Shown: positions 31,600-43,600 of the stretch, one piece after another
Numbering within the stretch: position 1 is the first letter of the stretch
How the letters are laid out: each line of letters opens with the position of its first letter
Source: Zygnema cylindricum
Lineage: Eukaryota; Streptophyta; Zygnematophyceae; Zygnematales; Zygnemataceae
Assembly: GCA_037447655.1 (NCBI GenBank)
Contig: JBBHKE010002603.1
Coordinates: 1-64,000 of the forward strand
Length of the DNA stretch: 64,000 bases
Direction of reading: 5' to 3'
Notes under the pieces: generated by a model
Seen by the model: only the letters and a program-made list of their open reading frames with translations
What the model was told of the DNA's origin: nothing
Database searches by the model: none
Made by a program: the position numbers and the translations under genes

Positions 31600-33020
31600 C
31601 AGCCACGGAGGAGCCTCTAACGATCTAGGAGGCTTTCTCATCACCTGAGAGAAATCAGTGGATCGAGGCGGCAAACGATGAAATGAAGTCCATTATGGAG
31701 GCAAAGACATGGGAGCTGGTGGATCTTCCTCCGGGTAGGAAAGCCATCGGCAGCAAATGGGTATTCAAGGTGAAGCTGAACCCGGACAACACCATCGAAA
31801 GGTAAAAGGCTAGACTAGTGGCCAAGGAATATAATCAAAAAGAAGGTATTAACTTTGAGGAAACCTTCTCCCAATTGTTAGATTTCCCATTGCCAAAATT
31901 TTGCTAAGTCTAGCGGCTATAGAGAATATGGAAATACATCAAATGGATGTTAAAACTCCTTTCTTGCATGGAGAGTTAGAAGAAACAATTTATATGAAAC
32001 AACCTAAAATGTATGTTGAAAAGGGAAAGGAAAATTAGTGTGTAAATTGATGAAATCTTTGTATGGGCTAAAACAAGCCCCGCGTTAGTGGAATGTGAAG
32101 TTAGATGAGTTTTTGACTGGGCTAGGTTTTAAGAGAATTAGCTAAGATCAATCTGTATATGTTCTACAAGGAGAGGATGGGGTAATTTACATTGTTGTAT
32201 ATGTGGATGATCTATTATTAATAAGTAAGTCAATGGATGAAATATACCGCATTAAAGCGGTTTTAAGGTCTAGGTTCGAGCTGAAGGACCTTGGTGAGGC
32301 CAAATACATCTTAGGAATACAAGTAGAAAGAGACAGAAACAAGAGGCTGATTATGTTGACTCAGAAAGAAGCAATAGGTAACATGCTGGAAACATTTGAA
32401 ATGAGAGATGTAAAAGGATTCGTAACTCCTATGGAATTCAGGCAGAAATTGGAAGGAATTGATACAAATTCAGGCATAATGGTTGGTGGGAGTCTAGAGA
32501 CAGGGGAGGAAGACTTTATGGCTTCAAAGCCATATAGACAAGTAATCGGAAGTCTTATATATTTTATGAATTGTACGAGATCCGACATTGCATCAGCTGT
32601 GGGAGTCTTGAGTAGAAGTCTGCAGAATCCTAAAAGGGCAGGTTGGGAAGCAGCGAAAATGGTGTTGAGATATCTTGCAGGAAGTCGAAATCTCAAGCTT
32701 GTTCTCGGAGGAGGAGAGGTGAAAATACAGACGTGGAGCGATGCCAGCTATGGGGACATGCCAAGCCGGAAATCTACAACTGGTTTTGTACTTAAGATTG
32801 GAGATGGAACTTGCTGCTGGAGTAGCAAATTACAAAAGGTTACAGCTCAATCCACAATGGAGTCTGAATACATGGCAGTAGCTTCGGCCCTCAAGGAGCT
32901 CCTATGGGTCAAGTCTATTCTACAGGAACTTGGGTACATGCAAACAGGTCCTCAGTCTATTTGGTGTGACAACCAGGCAGCCATTGCCATTGCCTCTAAC
33001 CCCAGCAATCATTTTAAAAG
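31600..33020 (+). pseudogene. Copia 2 reverse transcriptase and RNase H
   Basis: The region starts near WIEAANDEMKSIMEAKTWEL and continues with SKWVFKVKLNPD, then several frame breaks between 31800 and 32200. An intact frame follows from the YVDDLL box at 32200: GEAKYILGIQ, PYRQVIGSLIYFMN, then RNase H with WSDASYGD, MESEY and CDNQAAIA. It is cut by the N run. Confidence 0.85.
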
Positions 33021-33030
33021 NNNNNNNNNN
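33021..33030. other. Assembly gap (10 N)
   Basis: Ten undetermined bases within RNase H. The sequence to its right repeats what is on its left, so the gap may hide the junction of two elements. Confidence 0.99.
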
Positions 33031-33044
33031 TGTCAAGTATTTTA

Positions 33045-33783
33045 TATATTCTGAAGGTTAAGTCAAACTCAGGCATAATGGTTTGTGAGAATATACAGAC
33101 AAGGGAGGAAGAGTTTGTGGCTTCAAAGCCATATAGACAGGTAGTTGGAAGTCTTATATATTTTATGAACTGTACGAGACCCGATATTGGAGCACCTGCG
33201 GGAGTCCTGAGTAAGAGTCTGCAGAATCCTTAAAAGGCAGATTGGAAAGCAGCAAAAAAGGTGTTGAGATATCTTGCAGGTACTCGAAATCTCAAACTTG
33301 TACTCGGAGGAGGAGAGGTGAAAATACAGACGTGGAGCGATGCTAGCTATGGAGACATGCCAAGCCGGAAATCTACCACCGGCTTTGTTTTGAAGTTTGG
33401 AGATGGAACTTGCTGCCAGAGTAGCAAATTACAAAAGGTTAGAGGTCAATCCACAATGGAGTCAAAATATAGGGTGTAGCTTCCGCCCTCAAGGAGCTCC
33501 TATGGGTCAAGTCCATTTTACAAGAACTTGGGTATATGCAAATTGGTCCTCAAGCTATCTGGTGTGACAACCAAGCAGCCATTGCAATTGCCTCTAACCC
33601 CAGCCATCACTTTAAGAGCAAACACATGGATGTTAGACTTCACTTTGTTATGGAAAAAGTACTTGCAAAAGTTGTTAAATTGTGTTATTTACCGAATGAG
33701 AAGATGGTGGCTGACATGTTAACAAAAGCCCTTCCAACTCCTAAGTTACAGTTTTGTAGAGATGCTATTGGACAAAGTGAGTA
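33045..33783 (+). pseudogene. Second copy of Copia RT end and RNase H
   Basis: 33061-33610 repeats 32455-33020 with many substitutions. It carries WSDASYGD, CDNQAAIAIA and the RNase H end HMDVRLHFV, then MVADMLTKALP, the normal end of a Copia polyprotein. In-frame breaks occur near 33230 and 33478. The stop at 33782 is followed by a purine-rich tract and the LTR. Confidence 0.85.
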
Positions 33784-33792
33784 ACTGAGTCT

Positions 33793-33807
33793 AAAGATTT
33801 AGGGGAG
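33793..33807 (+). other. Polypurine tract of Copia 2
   Basis: AAAGATTTAGGGGAG directly precedes the LTR start TGTTG, as expected for the plus-strand primer site. Confidence 0.65.
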
Positions 33808-34843
33808 TGTTGTAATTTATAAATCTTTATTTCAGTAAATAGGGGTAAAAATAACTTAGGATATTTTTCCTAGTTGTCTACAATAATACTTACCTTAACT
33901 AGTGTTACACTAGCAAAAAGCATAGTAGAGTGTATCATACTTTTGCAGGGACACGTGTCGGCAAAAGAACGTATGCAAGTTTTTCGGAGTAGCACCGACA
34001 GTCAGTTATACGTGTCAAAAAGTTGATGATGTGATTCACATGATCGGATGAACGGGATCTGTTTTGGGTATTCCGGAAACATTTGGTACAATTTGACGGT
34101 ACCATCGTCGATCGAATGTGTTCCAACGGACGCCATTCACCTGGGACCACAAGCGTGATTCACGAAGGACCACACGCGTGATTCGCGTGGGACCACAAGT
34201 GACGAAGAACTCAGGTGCTTCGTACTACACGACCACATTCGGCTGGACTTTAGCAGCTACCGCTGACTAAGCATTTGGAACGTTTTGTGTATGGTTCATT
34301 GTCTATAAATATCTGAATAGCATTAGTTTGTAGTTTAGTGTGATAAAAAATAGTGTTCCATTAATCAAGTTTTTTGAAAATAATAATTAGGGTTTTGAGG
34401 TACAATGACATACAAGTAGGATGCTTTGTCGTTAGTCAGGATAATTACCGTGGTAACGGTTACCCAAATTAGTGTAGATCAGTAGATAGACACTGTGAGT
34501 ATATAACATAGGACTTAGCCAATTTTGTAGTATCCAGTTTTGGGAATATGATTTTCTAAGGGCAGTTTTTGGGAAACTTCCAAAGATCATATCTTATGGT
34601 TTACTATGTCATTTGAACTGCAATTTTGGGAATTGTCAGTTTACTGGATTGTGTATTACTATGGCAAATTTGAAGCATATTGGCTTCTTGAGTCATATTT
34701 TGTGTCAATTTAAAGTTGGATGTTGAGAAGGTACTTTGATAGTTTCTGCTGTTTTTTCATGTCTACTTCCACTACTACTGCTGGTTCTCCGCTTGAAACG
34801 GTGGTTGTAGAACAGCAATTTATTGTTGTGACTCAAAATTAGT
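33808..34843 (+). repeat. Downstream LTR, leader and gag start of Copia 2
   Basis: It aligns with 27964-29050. It includes CTATAAATAT at 34303, a TATA-like box, and continues past the LTR into the leader and the first gag codons (MSTSTTTAGSP), where it stops at 34843. A plain 3' LTR would not carry gag, so this is the front of a second tandem element, now truncated. Confidence 0.75.
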
Positions 34844-36359
34844 CCTACCGCGAGATATTAAGCAAAATCTTATTACCTACTACTAGCTTTACGAAAAAGG
34901 TGTAGTTTCAAAAAATGATAACACCAATAAAATTGTAGCTTATAATTAATTTATGTTTTCTTTTTAATGATAACCACACTCTCGTGTCTTTCACATAAGC
35001 CAATAAGAGATGTACTATCATCAACTGTGATTAAACACATATCCACGCTTATCTATTATAATATACAATCATTCGCTTAACCTCCAATATAAGGAAGAAA
35101 GGTCTATTATATGTATGGTACAACCTTAATAAGTAATGTGTGCTTCTTGGGATAGTGTCACCCTCAAGTACACATCGTTACAAAGGCATCCATAATTTTG
35201 TTGAGGAGTTATCATGCCCAAACAAATGAGGCTTTGGGGATGTTTACCTTGTTTAACTCAAGATACGTTTTCTTTCTGTCCCCAACATAGGGTGACTTTT
35301 ATTTTTTGAAACGAATGACTTCGCGTTTCGAATATCCGTGAAATCAAACCTGAATAGTCGTTACCTTAGATAGCGCTCGCCCGCGACATGTGGTCTTGGG
35401 TCTCGAGCACGTTGGACTTCAAATTTTGAGCACTTGTTGACTTTCGCTTGTAAGACACCCGCGATGACTGGTTTGGGCAACCACTACCTCATCATCACGC
35501 GACGTTGACCTCCGGGACGGGGCATCTATCTCTTTTATGTCGTACATTGTCGATGTATCTTCCAAGCGTATACTACGACTAAGCAGTCGGTTGAACATTG
35601 ATCTAGGTATAGGTTTTGTCATATATGAAAATATAAATGTTATGATAATTACAAGTTTACTGTAACGGTGAAAAAGACATAGTTCGTTTACCATACACAC
35701 CCTCAGACCTAAAACAGCGTATGTTTTTTTAGAGGTATTATTTTAGAATAACGGTTACTCTAGCTAAGTGGTTAGTGTTCCACGCCTGTTGAGTATTCGT
35801 TTTACCACGTGGAAATATTATCGTCAAAATGCAGAGTGGGAAGTTTGTAGCCAAAAAAAGGTAAAGACTTATCACGTAGATTCAAGATTTCTTAGATGTG
35901 TTGACATTGACCTCCAAACTTGGGCCATCACTTAATTTTAAGTTCTACAATGGAATCTAAGGTCATATTCTCACAGAAGCACATATTAGTGTTTCAACGT
36001 GCTGAAAGATTGTGATTAGTCCAGAAATGCTCATTTTTAACGTTACATAACATTATAACTTGAGAGAACTCACTTTCAAATTTGAGTTGTGTTTTTTTTT
36101 TAAGTTACTTTAAAAAATCCATATTAATAAATGTTTTAACCTCTTTTGCTATCTCGTTCATTTTGTGGGTCTTGCTACATTATTACATGTGAGGTTGCGT
36201 TTTTTTTGCATATATTTTTTGACAGTGAGGGTTGATTGTATTGGGAGAGGAAAGTGACGGAATGACAAGCTCATCGTCTGAAATTGCCGAAAACTTTTGA
36301 ATTTTTTTTTTTACGCGTTCAAATATGTATTTCCTATTTGTGGAGCAGTGTTTATTTTA
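34844..36359. other. Intergenic, no gene recognised
   Basis: No supported coding region. A short box A like sequence (TAGCTAAGTGG at 35762-35772) lies in it without a clear box B. The minus frame at 35419-35700 has no known domain. Confidence 0.4.
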
Positions 36360-36589
36360 TTTTAAAACACATCGCCGATATGTTTCAAAATAAATTTTGA
36401 AGACAACGCGGCTGTGGGTTGGAAAACACAGGACTAGTACTTGTGGTACATTTGAAGTTTGAGTTAACGCAAATTGTATCCTACATTTTTGCAATTTCTT
36501 CGTAAGGTTGTAACTTTAGCACTACGGCGCTAAGTTTTTGAGGAAAACGGCAGGAAAAAACCCTTACTTTGCCACATGGGGACGTACCC
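36360..36589 (+). mobile_element. P-family element, right-end fragment
   Basis: It contains the AAAACACATCGC block, the CACTACGGCGCTAAG block and the terminus ACATGGGGACGTACCC followed by TAA. No left end is seen. Confidence 0.7.
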
Positions 36590-36606
36590 TAATTTGTTGA
36601 AAAGTG

Positions 36607-37550
<944 letters not shown>

Positions 37551-37752
37551 CGTCAACAACCGTCGCTATTTTGTAAACATCATCAATTGTCGTGAGTTTG
37601 GTAGTCGTCTACAACCGTCACAAATTACACCCACGTCTACATCCGTCACAATATAAAGTAACGATTTAATTTCATTGGCGACTAAAGTTTCGGTTTCATG
37701 CGAAAGTGCCCTAATAATGGAAAGTTTATTTTCACCTTCTTTACGATTATCA

Positions 37753-39196
37753 GGGTGCGTCTCCATGTACTTGAAACTTAGCGAACTTACTTTGTTTTTC
37801 AGCGCAGATCCGGCGGACCCGTATTTTAGGTGTCCCTATGTGTAACCGAAAAAATTGTTGCTTAAGGGTGTGACGATTGTATACGCTGGCAATGCCCGTG
37901 ACGGTTGTCAACATCTGCAATTTGTGATGACGCACCTGATAATTCAAAATTGTAAGTGACATCGCATAATTTTATGTGAAATTTGTAGACATTTACCTTT
38001 TTAACCCTTTGTCCATAGATGTTGTCCATAGGTGACGCTGCCTTCCAGGTACGGCTGCCTTTTTGGCAATTTCCACGCGCATTGAATCTCTATTCCTATT
38101 TGAAAAACCTATCTCATATTTGATATAATCACTTGAAATTTAAGTTTTCTTTGTAACTCCTAGTGGATGCATTGATTTTTTCATTATTGTGTAAAGAATT
38201 AAATATAATAAAGAAAAACAAAAACAAATAATAGTAATAATCATAATAAAATTTGGTTTCCGAATAACCGATTTGCACAGTAGATTAAGTGTGACGTAAT
38301 AAAACCAGTATTAAGTACAATAATTATATTTTTTTTTTTGGTAATTCTGAGCCTGTAAAAACGTGGTAAAATTTTCAAATGAAACAACATAATAAAATAG
38401 ACTTATTATCCGCCTTTGTCCGGGTTAAAAAACATAGCAATAATAATTGTGGGTTTTCATTTTTTTAAGGCATAAAAAGTTTTCTTTAGCTTCCCACCGG
38501 TCAGCGTAGAGCTACCTCGTGAAAGGTTGAGGAACAGTGAAGTTTGAAGGAATGATGAAGTTTGAAGGAGAGAATGTGAGGCCGCGTGAGAGATTATGTA
38601 CTTTGATGGACGCAAACCATAGTTCAAAAGTAGGCGTTTTTATTGTAGGCCTTTGGTTGGCGCCTTTATCGTAAGTTGTGTTATGGGATTTTCATGTGAT
38701 CTTCTTAGATCGCTTCTTTGATTAGCGACCATCCGATCCTCCGAATCTGACGGTGTAAATAAAAAATTTTGGTCCGAATGTTTTAATTGGTCCAATTTTT
38801 GGTCCTAATGTTTTAATTGGTCCGAATAGGTCCGAATACAATATGGGTCTTAGGTCATATTGTATGTTTTGCATACAATAGACATATTGTATGGGCTTAC
38901 TTTCACCTACTTTTGAATTATGACGCAAACATACAAAACATAACGAATAGTGTACCTTTCGCCGTTGCTTGAATTCGTTTGAAAATCTTTGTAAATTTTT
39001 TTTACCCGTGCGTATACGTGTTCCTATTTGTTTTTAGAAAATACTTTGTTATAAAACACATCGCCCATGTGTTTTAAAGAAAAGTTTGAAGATGACGTTT
39101 TTTGGCGTGGCAGTGGGTCGAAGAACACAAGACGACAACATTTTTACATGAAAACGACAGGAAAAAACCCTTACTTTGGCACATGGAGACGCACCC
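37753..39196 (+). mobile_element. P-family TIR element, full-length copy with nested H element
   Basis: GGGTGCGTCTCCATGT at the left is the exact reverse complement of ACATGGAGACGCACCC at 39181-39196, a perfect 16-bp TIR. The flanks are TCA and TTA. Without the nested H element (38618-38922) and its target duplication it is about 1.13 kb. The interior has the usual ACTTAGCGAACTTAC block, then an AT-rich unique part near 38000-38500. No transposase. Confidence 0.8.
38618..38922 (+). mobile_element. H-family MITE, copy 2, nested in a P element
   Basis: The ends are CATAGTTCAAAAGTAGG and CCTACTTTTGAATTATG, with ACGCAAAC on both sides (38610-38617 and 38923-38930): a perfect 8-bp target duplication. 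It is 305 bp long and non-coding. It has a different insertion site from copy 1. Confidence 0.9.
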
Positions 39197-39293
39197 TTAC
39201 TTACGAGAGGCGAAACGTAGAGCTCTCCGTTGCAGTGGCGAAACAACGTAAGGTCAAAATAGTTTGGTCCATTTTTGAGTTATTTGTACGAAC

Positions 39294-39479
39294 TACACCG
39301 TGCATCGTTCTCTGTGCTAATGTTTTTTTCGCCACTTAAAACATATTTTTCCCTGCACTTTTTCGATGCTGCAACTGAAGGTGATAAATTTCTTTCAATC
39401 GCATCCGTCAGATTGACAATTCGACACGTGTGCACACAAAGATTTTTTAAGAGGCGAAAAAAAAGCGATACACGGTGTA
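39294..39479. mobile_element. M-family MITE
   Basis: ACACCGTGCATCG at the left mirrors CGATACACGGTGT at the right, and internal TTTTTTTCGCC mirrors GGCGAAAAAAA. ACT flanks both ends (39292-39294 and 39479-39481). A related copy lies at 58443-58654. Non-coding. Confidence 0.7.
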
Positions 39480-39481
39480 CT

Positions 39482-40619
39482 GAAGTACTGAACTACAAGG
39501 AAACAAAACTGAGCGCATCGGCCGATATCCATTTTTGATACCGAACGCACTTGCCCAAGTAAAGCGATGAAAAGTTCGAACGCTCGTTGCAACAGGTGAC
39601 GCTCTCAGTCCAGAATTATCCATTGTAGCTTTCGTACTTTACAATTTTTTATACTTTTCATTTTAAAACTAAGAAAAATTGAGTTCGAACATTTTGATCT
39701 ATGGGGGGAAATGACATCCATGTTATGGAATGTCGAGAAATTTTTTACGATGTTCATCACTAAATTACAGGGCAACGCAAAATCGGCCAGGAAATTTTAC
39801 CTTTGTTCCCAAACAACAACCAGTGGTCTGTTCAATGACCGGCTGAAAACAGTCGTACTTTCAGCGTCTGCCAGACGGCGCTCTCTCATGCCAGCGTACT
39901 TTGAGTAACACCGAATACTGCTGGACACTTGGCATTCAGGCTTCGCAGTATGCTCATTTGACTGCCAAGTGTACTACAATGCCGGCGTCAGTGTCGAAAT
40001 CGACAAATTAATACCGTACTGGAGATCCTTGGATTGAGAAATAACCTTCGCTACATAAGGTGTCCGTTTCAATGTGAATTTTCGGTACAAATCACCTTGG
40101 TTCAAATTCAGGGCAGTCCTGTAAATTTTCAATTTTTGTTCCTGAGAACTCAAAAAAGTACAAGCATTCTCTGTGCCTTACCTTTTGTCCGACCAACAGC
40201 CCCAGATATTTTCCCCTCATCCCCGGAAAAGGGCCAAGGACGTCCCGAAACTGTACGATTTCTGTTTAAAATCTGTAGTCACACTGCAGAATTTTTTCGT
40301 TTACTTCCAGCAAAGATATCATCTTCCAACTGGCATAGACTCTCTTTGTGGATTTAGAGACCTGTGGCTCCCACATTACACTTCAGTACTGTAGGTGACT
40401 GACAATTCTTGTTATACATCAAGCTGTTCTTTTTATAATCTATTTATTTAGAACTTGAGATCGTTTCTACCTTTTCGTGAAAGGCTACATTGCGAGTCTC
40501 TATTTTGATTCTCCTTTTTATCTTAAACCTTGTTTCTTCTCTACCGACAGTTACATAGTTCCGGAGCAGTTGCTCCTTTCTGATTTCAGCGCCCGGATTG
40601 AAAGTGTTTTAAGTCCATT
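39482..40619. other. Intergenic, upstream region of GWD1
   Basis: No gene recognised. It should hold the GWD1 promoter and 5' leader; a TTTATAATCTATTTATTTA stretch near 40432-40451 is AT-rich but cannot be called a TATA box with confidence. Confidence 0.4.
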
Positions 40620-43600
40620 ATGGTGCTTGTTTCCACCCCATCATCTTCTCTTGCTTGTCAACCGGCCGCTCTTACCTCTCCCTCTTCTGGTACTGAGAAT
40701 GTGAAGGTTGTGACAAGCAATGGGGAAAGACTCTGTGTTCTCTCTGGTATTAATCCTGTCGGAAGTTCCAGAATTCTGAAGAAGTCAAGATTTGTAACTG
40801 GTCAGACTTTTCTATCTGTCCAGAAGAGGTGCTTAGATCAATCAAGATCCTCAGGAAGGAGACGATCCATGGCTATTCGTGCAGCTGTTGCCACAGAAGC
40901 TCCATCAAAGGTATGCACCTTATAGACCCAGCCTCTGATTTGCTTCTCATGCTTCTCATTCTTCTTATTCTTCTCATCGAAACTTGACGTTTTAGGCGAT
41001 CTGTCAGTTTTTCCCCAACTGAGCTTGTAAATTGCGGAGGAAAACCTGGCGTACCATGAGTGGTGATTTTCACTTTTGCCATGATTTATATTAATGGCGG
41101 CGAACAGTCTGAGGGCGATTTTAATGGTCATTCCACTAAAGGATTTCCATGGCCATTTTTATGTAAAAATTTGCAGATCAATAATACATTTTCAGTGGAT
41201 GGCAGCGACGTTGAGGTCAGTACATTTCTCACTTCTGCTGCTTTTTGGTAATGACCAGATTATGTTTATTCCAATTAAATTATCTAAATGAATATTATTT
41301 GTGTGAATTATGATTTTTTCGTCTCTACAGCCTGTAGCATAGTGCTGGCGAAGGCTTCTGCAGTTAAAACTCAATTTTAACACATAAGTTACTACACGTG
41401 GCAATCTGGCACGCAGGTAATTCTGAAATGTATTAATTGATGCTGGCCAATTCAAGTCGTAGCCTAATTCAGGGACTTTCTTCAAATTTACCTTCTTTGA
41501 CCTGGATCTCCTGTTTATCCTGTGAATCTCAATCAGGTTTATGCATCTGGTGCCACGAACGAGGAGAGGGCAAACGTTGTCCTACGAGTGAAGAATGGTC
41601 CATTGGTTAATGCAAAGTTGATCGCGCACTGGGGAGCGACAAAGCGTGGTGAAACGTAAGTATTTGCATTTTGTTTTATTTTTGTGCCCACTACTGTTCT
41701 TTTCTGTGCTCACTACTGTGCAGTATCTTGAAATACAGCTTTTATGGTTTACATTTTGTCTGCTGTTGGTTATTATTGCCAATTGTGTTCCTTACAACTC
41801 CAATCACCGAAACTTCTCAGCTTGTTTTTGCTGCGGACTTGCTGTTTATGTGACACTACTTTTAAACCTACACTTTCTGCCCCAATTTGCCATTGGTTCT
41901 ATCGGAATTGATGTTGATAATTGTCAATGCTGTTAATTTTTTGTGCCCTCGGACTTTTCAAGAAATGGACCAACTTGTTTGGTGCATGTCATACAGGACC
42001 TTTGAATGGGCTCGATTTGTTTAAACAGAAATTCCCACCTAATTTATTGTTGTAAGGAAGATTGCATATTGAAGCTTGTGGATGCAGGGAAATTAACGAC
42101 TTTGGTACTCACTTAGTTGCACGTAGAAATGCAGGGGTTGGACACTTCCTGGACTTCAGCCTGATGGAACTAAAAACTACAAGAATCGTGCTCTACAATC
42201 TCACTTTCACAAGGTTAGTTTCGCAAAGCTGGATGGTTTTTCTGGTCGGCCTTTTTTTTTGACATCGTGATTTTGTTCTACAATGCGTGAGGTCACAAAC
42301 TTAATTGGTTTATTCAAGATCACGAAGAAAACCTGATATCAAGTTCAAATCGCATATTGTTTTTTTCCTTTTTAGGGTTTTTATTTGAGTTTATTTCTGA
42401 AAATCCCAATGATCTATTGGGAATGTGAATTTATTCCCAAGAGCATTACGAATGTTTTCTGCATATGGGGTAAGCATTATCTTACCATTTGGTCATCCGC
42501 TTGCTGCTGGCAGGAAGGGAATGACCTCTTTCTGAAAATTGAGGTGGCCGATGATAAGTATGATGGGATAGAGTTCACCCTCAAAGATGAAGCAACAAAC
42601 TCCTGGTGAGACTTACGCTTTTTTGCTTCTTGCCTCTGGTATAATATCAGTGTTTCTTTGCGTGATTTTTTATCTGATATATAGGTTGGTTTTTTGGTCT
42701 GCCCCTTCACACAAAGGTAAAGCTTTCTTCTTCCATCATTCTCTTGCAGAGCCACCAAAATGTTTTCTGATATTTGTGGTTGATGTCTAGAACAATTATT
42801 TCATTAATGCCAATTGACAATAATGGAGGTCAAATGAATGACTTTTGCTAGAGTATTGGGCTAAACCTTGTTGTTACAATGACAGGTTCAAGTATGACAG
42901 TGGCAACTTTCGAATTACAATCCCCCCTTCGTCTGCCAAGGTGGATCCATCGAAGGTGGTCATTCCAACAGATTTATTGAATGTCCAGGCATACTTGAAT
43001 TGGGAAAAGAACGGAAAACAGAATTACACACCTGAACGAGAGAAGGTACGTTGCCACCTTCTGTGGTTTGTATATTGCAATTGACAGACAAAGGTTATGC
43101 TTTAAGGTACCAGCTAGGAGTAAAGAGTTGTCAAAGAGACTGAAATACGTGTATCCAGCAAGTCTTGGTGTTAACTCATTCAATTCACGCTTATTTCTTC
43201 CAGGAGGAATATGAGAAGGCTCGTCTTGAACTTCAAACTATGGTTGCTTCTGGACAAATAACCATTGATGGGTTACGCCAAAAGCTTCTTGGTGGTGGTG
43301 AACCCACTAAGGTGGAGGAGCCGGAATATGATAATGGCACAACAGCCTCTGATGATCCTGACGTTCCAGAGGATCTATTGGCAATTCAGTCATATGTTCG
43401 ATGGGAGAGGAATGGAAAACAAAATTACTCACCAGAACAGCAAGCTGTAATTTCCTGCCTGACATTCCTTGTCATCTTTTAAGTTAGTTTGTGTTGATGT
43501 TTGTTTACCAATATTTGTTTTAAATTCTGGTTGGTTTTCTGAGAGTGAAGGTTTTGTTAATCTTAATGAAGGAGAATCTGCCCTTGACTTTGCTTATGTT

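Larger units (their letters stand above)
27964..33783 (+). mobile_element. Copia LTR retrotransposon 2, decayed
   Basis: The 5' LTR starts TGTTGAG at 27964. Gag, protease, integrase, reverse transcriptase and RNase H follow in order. The 3' LTR starts TGTTGTAATT at 33808 after a purine-rich tract. Most coding breaks in gag through integrase are single in-frame stops, all in one frame from 28990 to 31434. An assembly gap at 33021-33030 lies inside RNase H and is followed by a second diverged copy of the 3' pol, so more than one element may be joined here. Confidence 0.85.
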
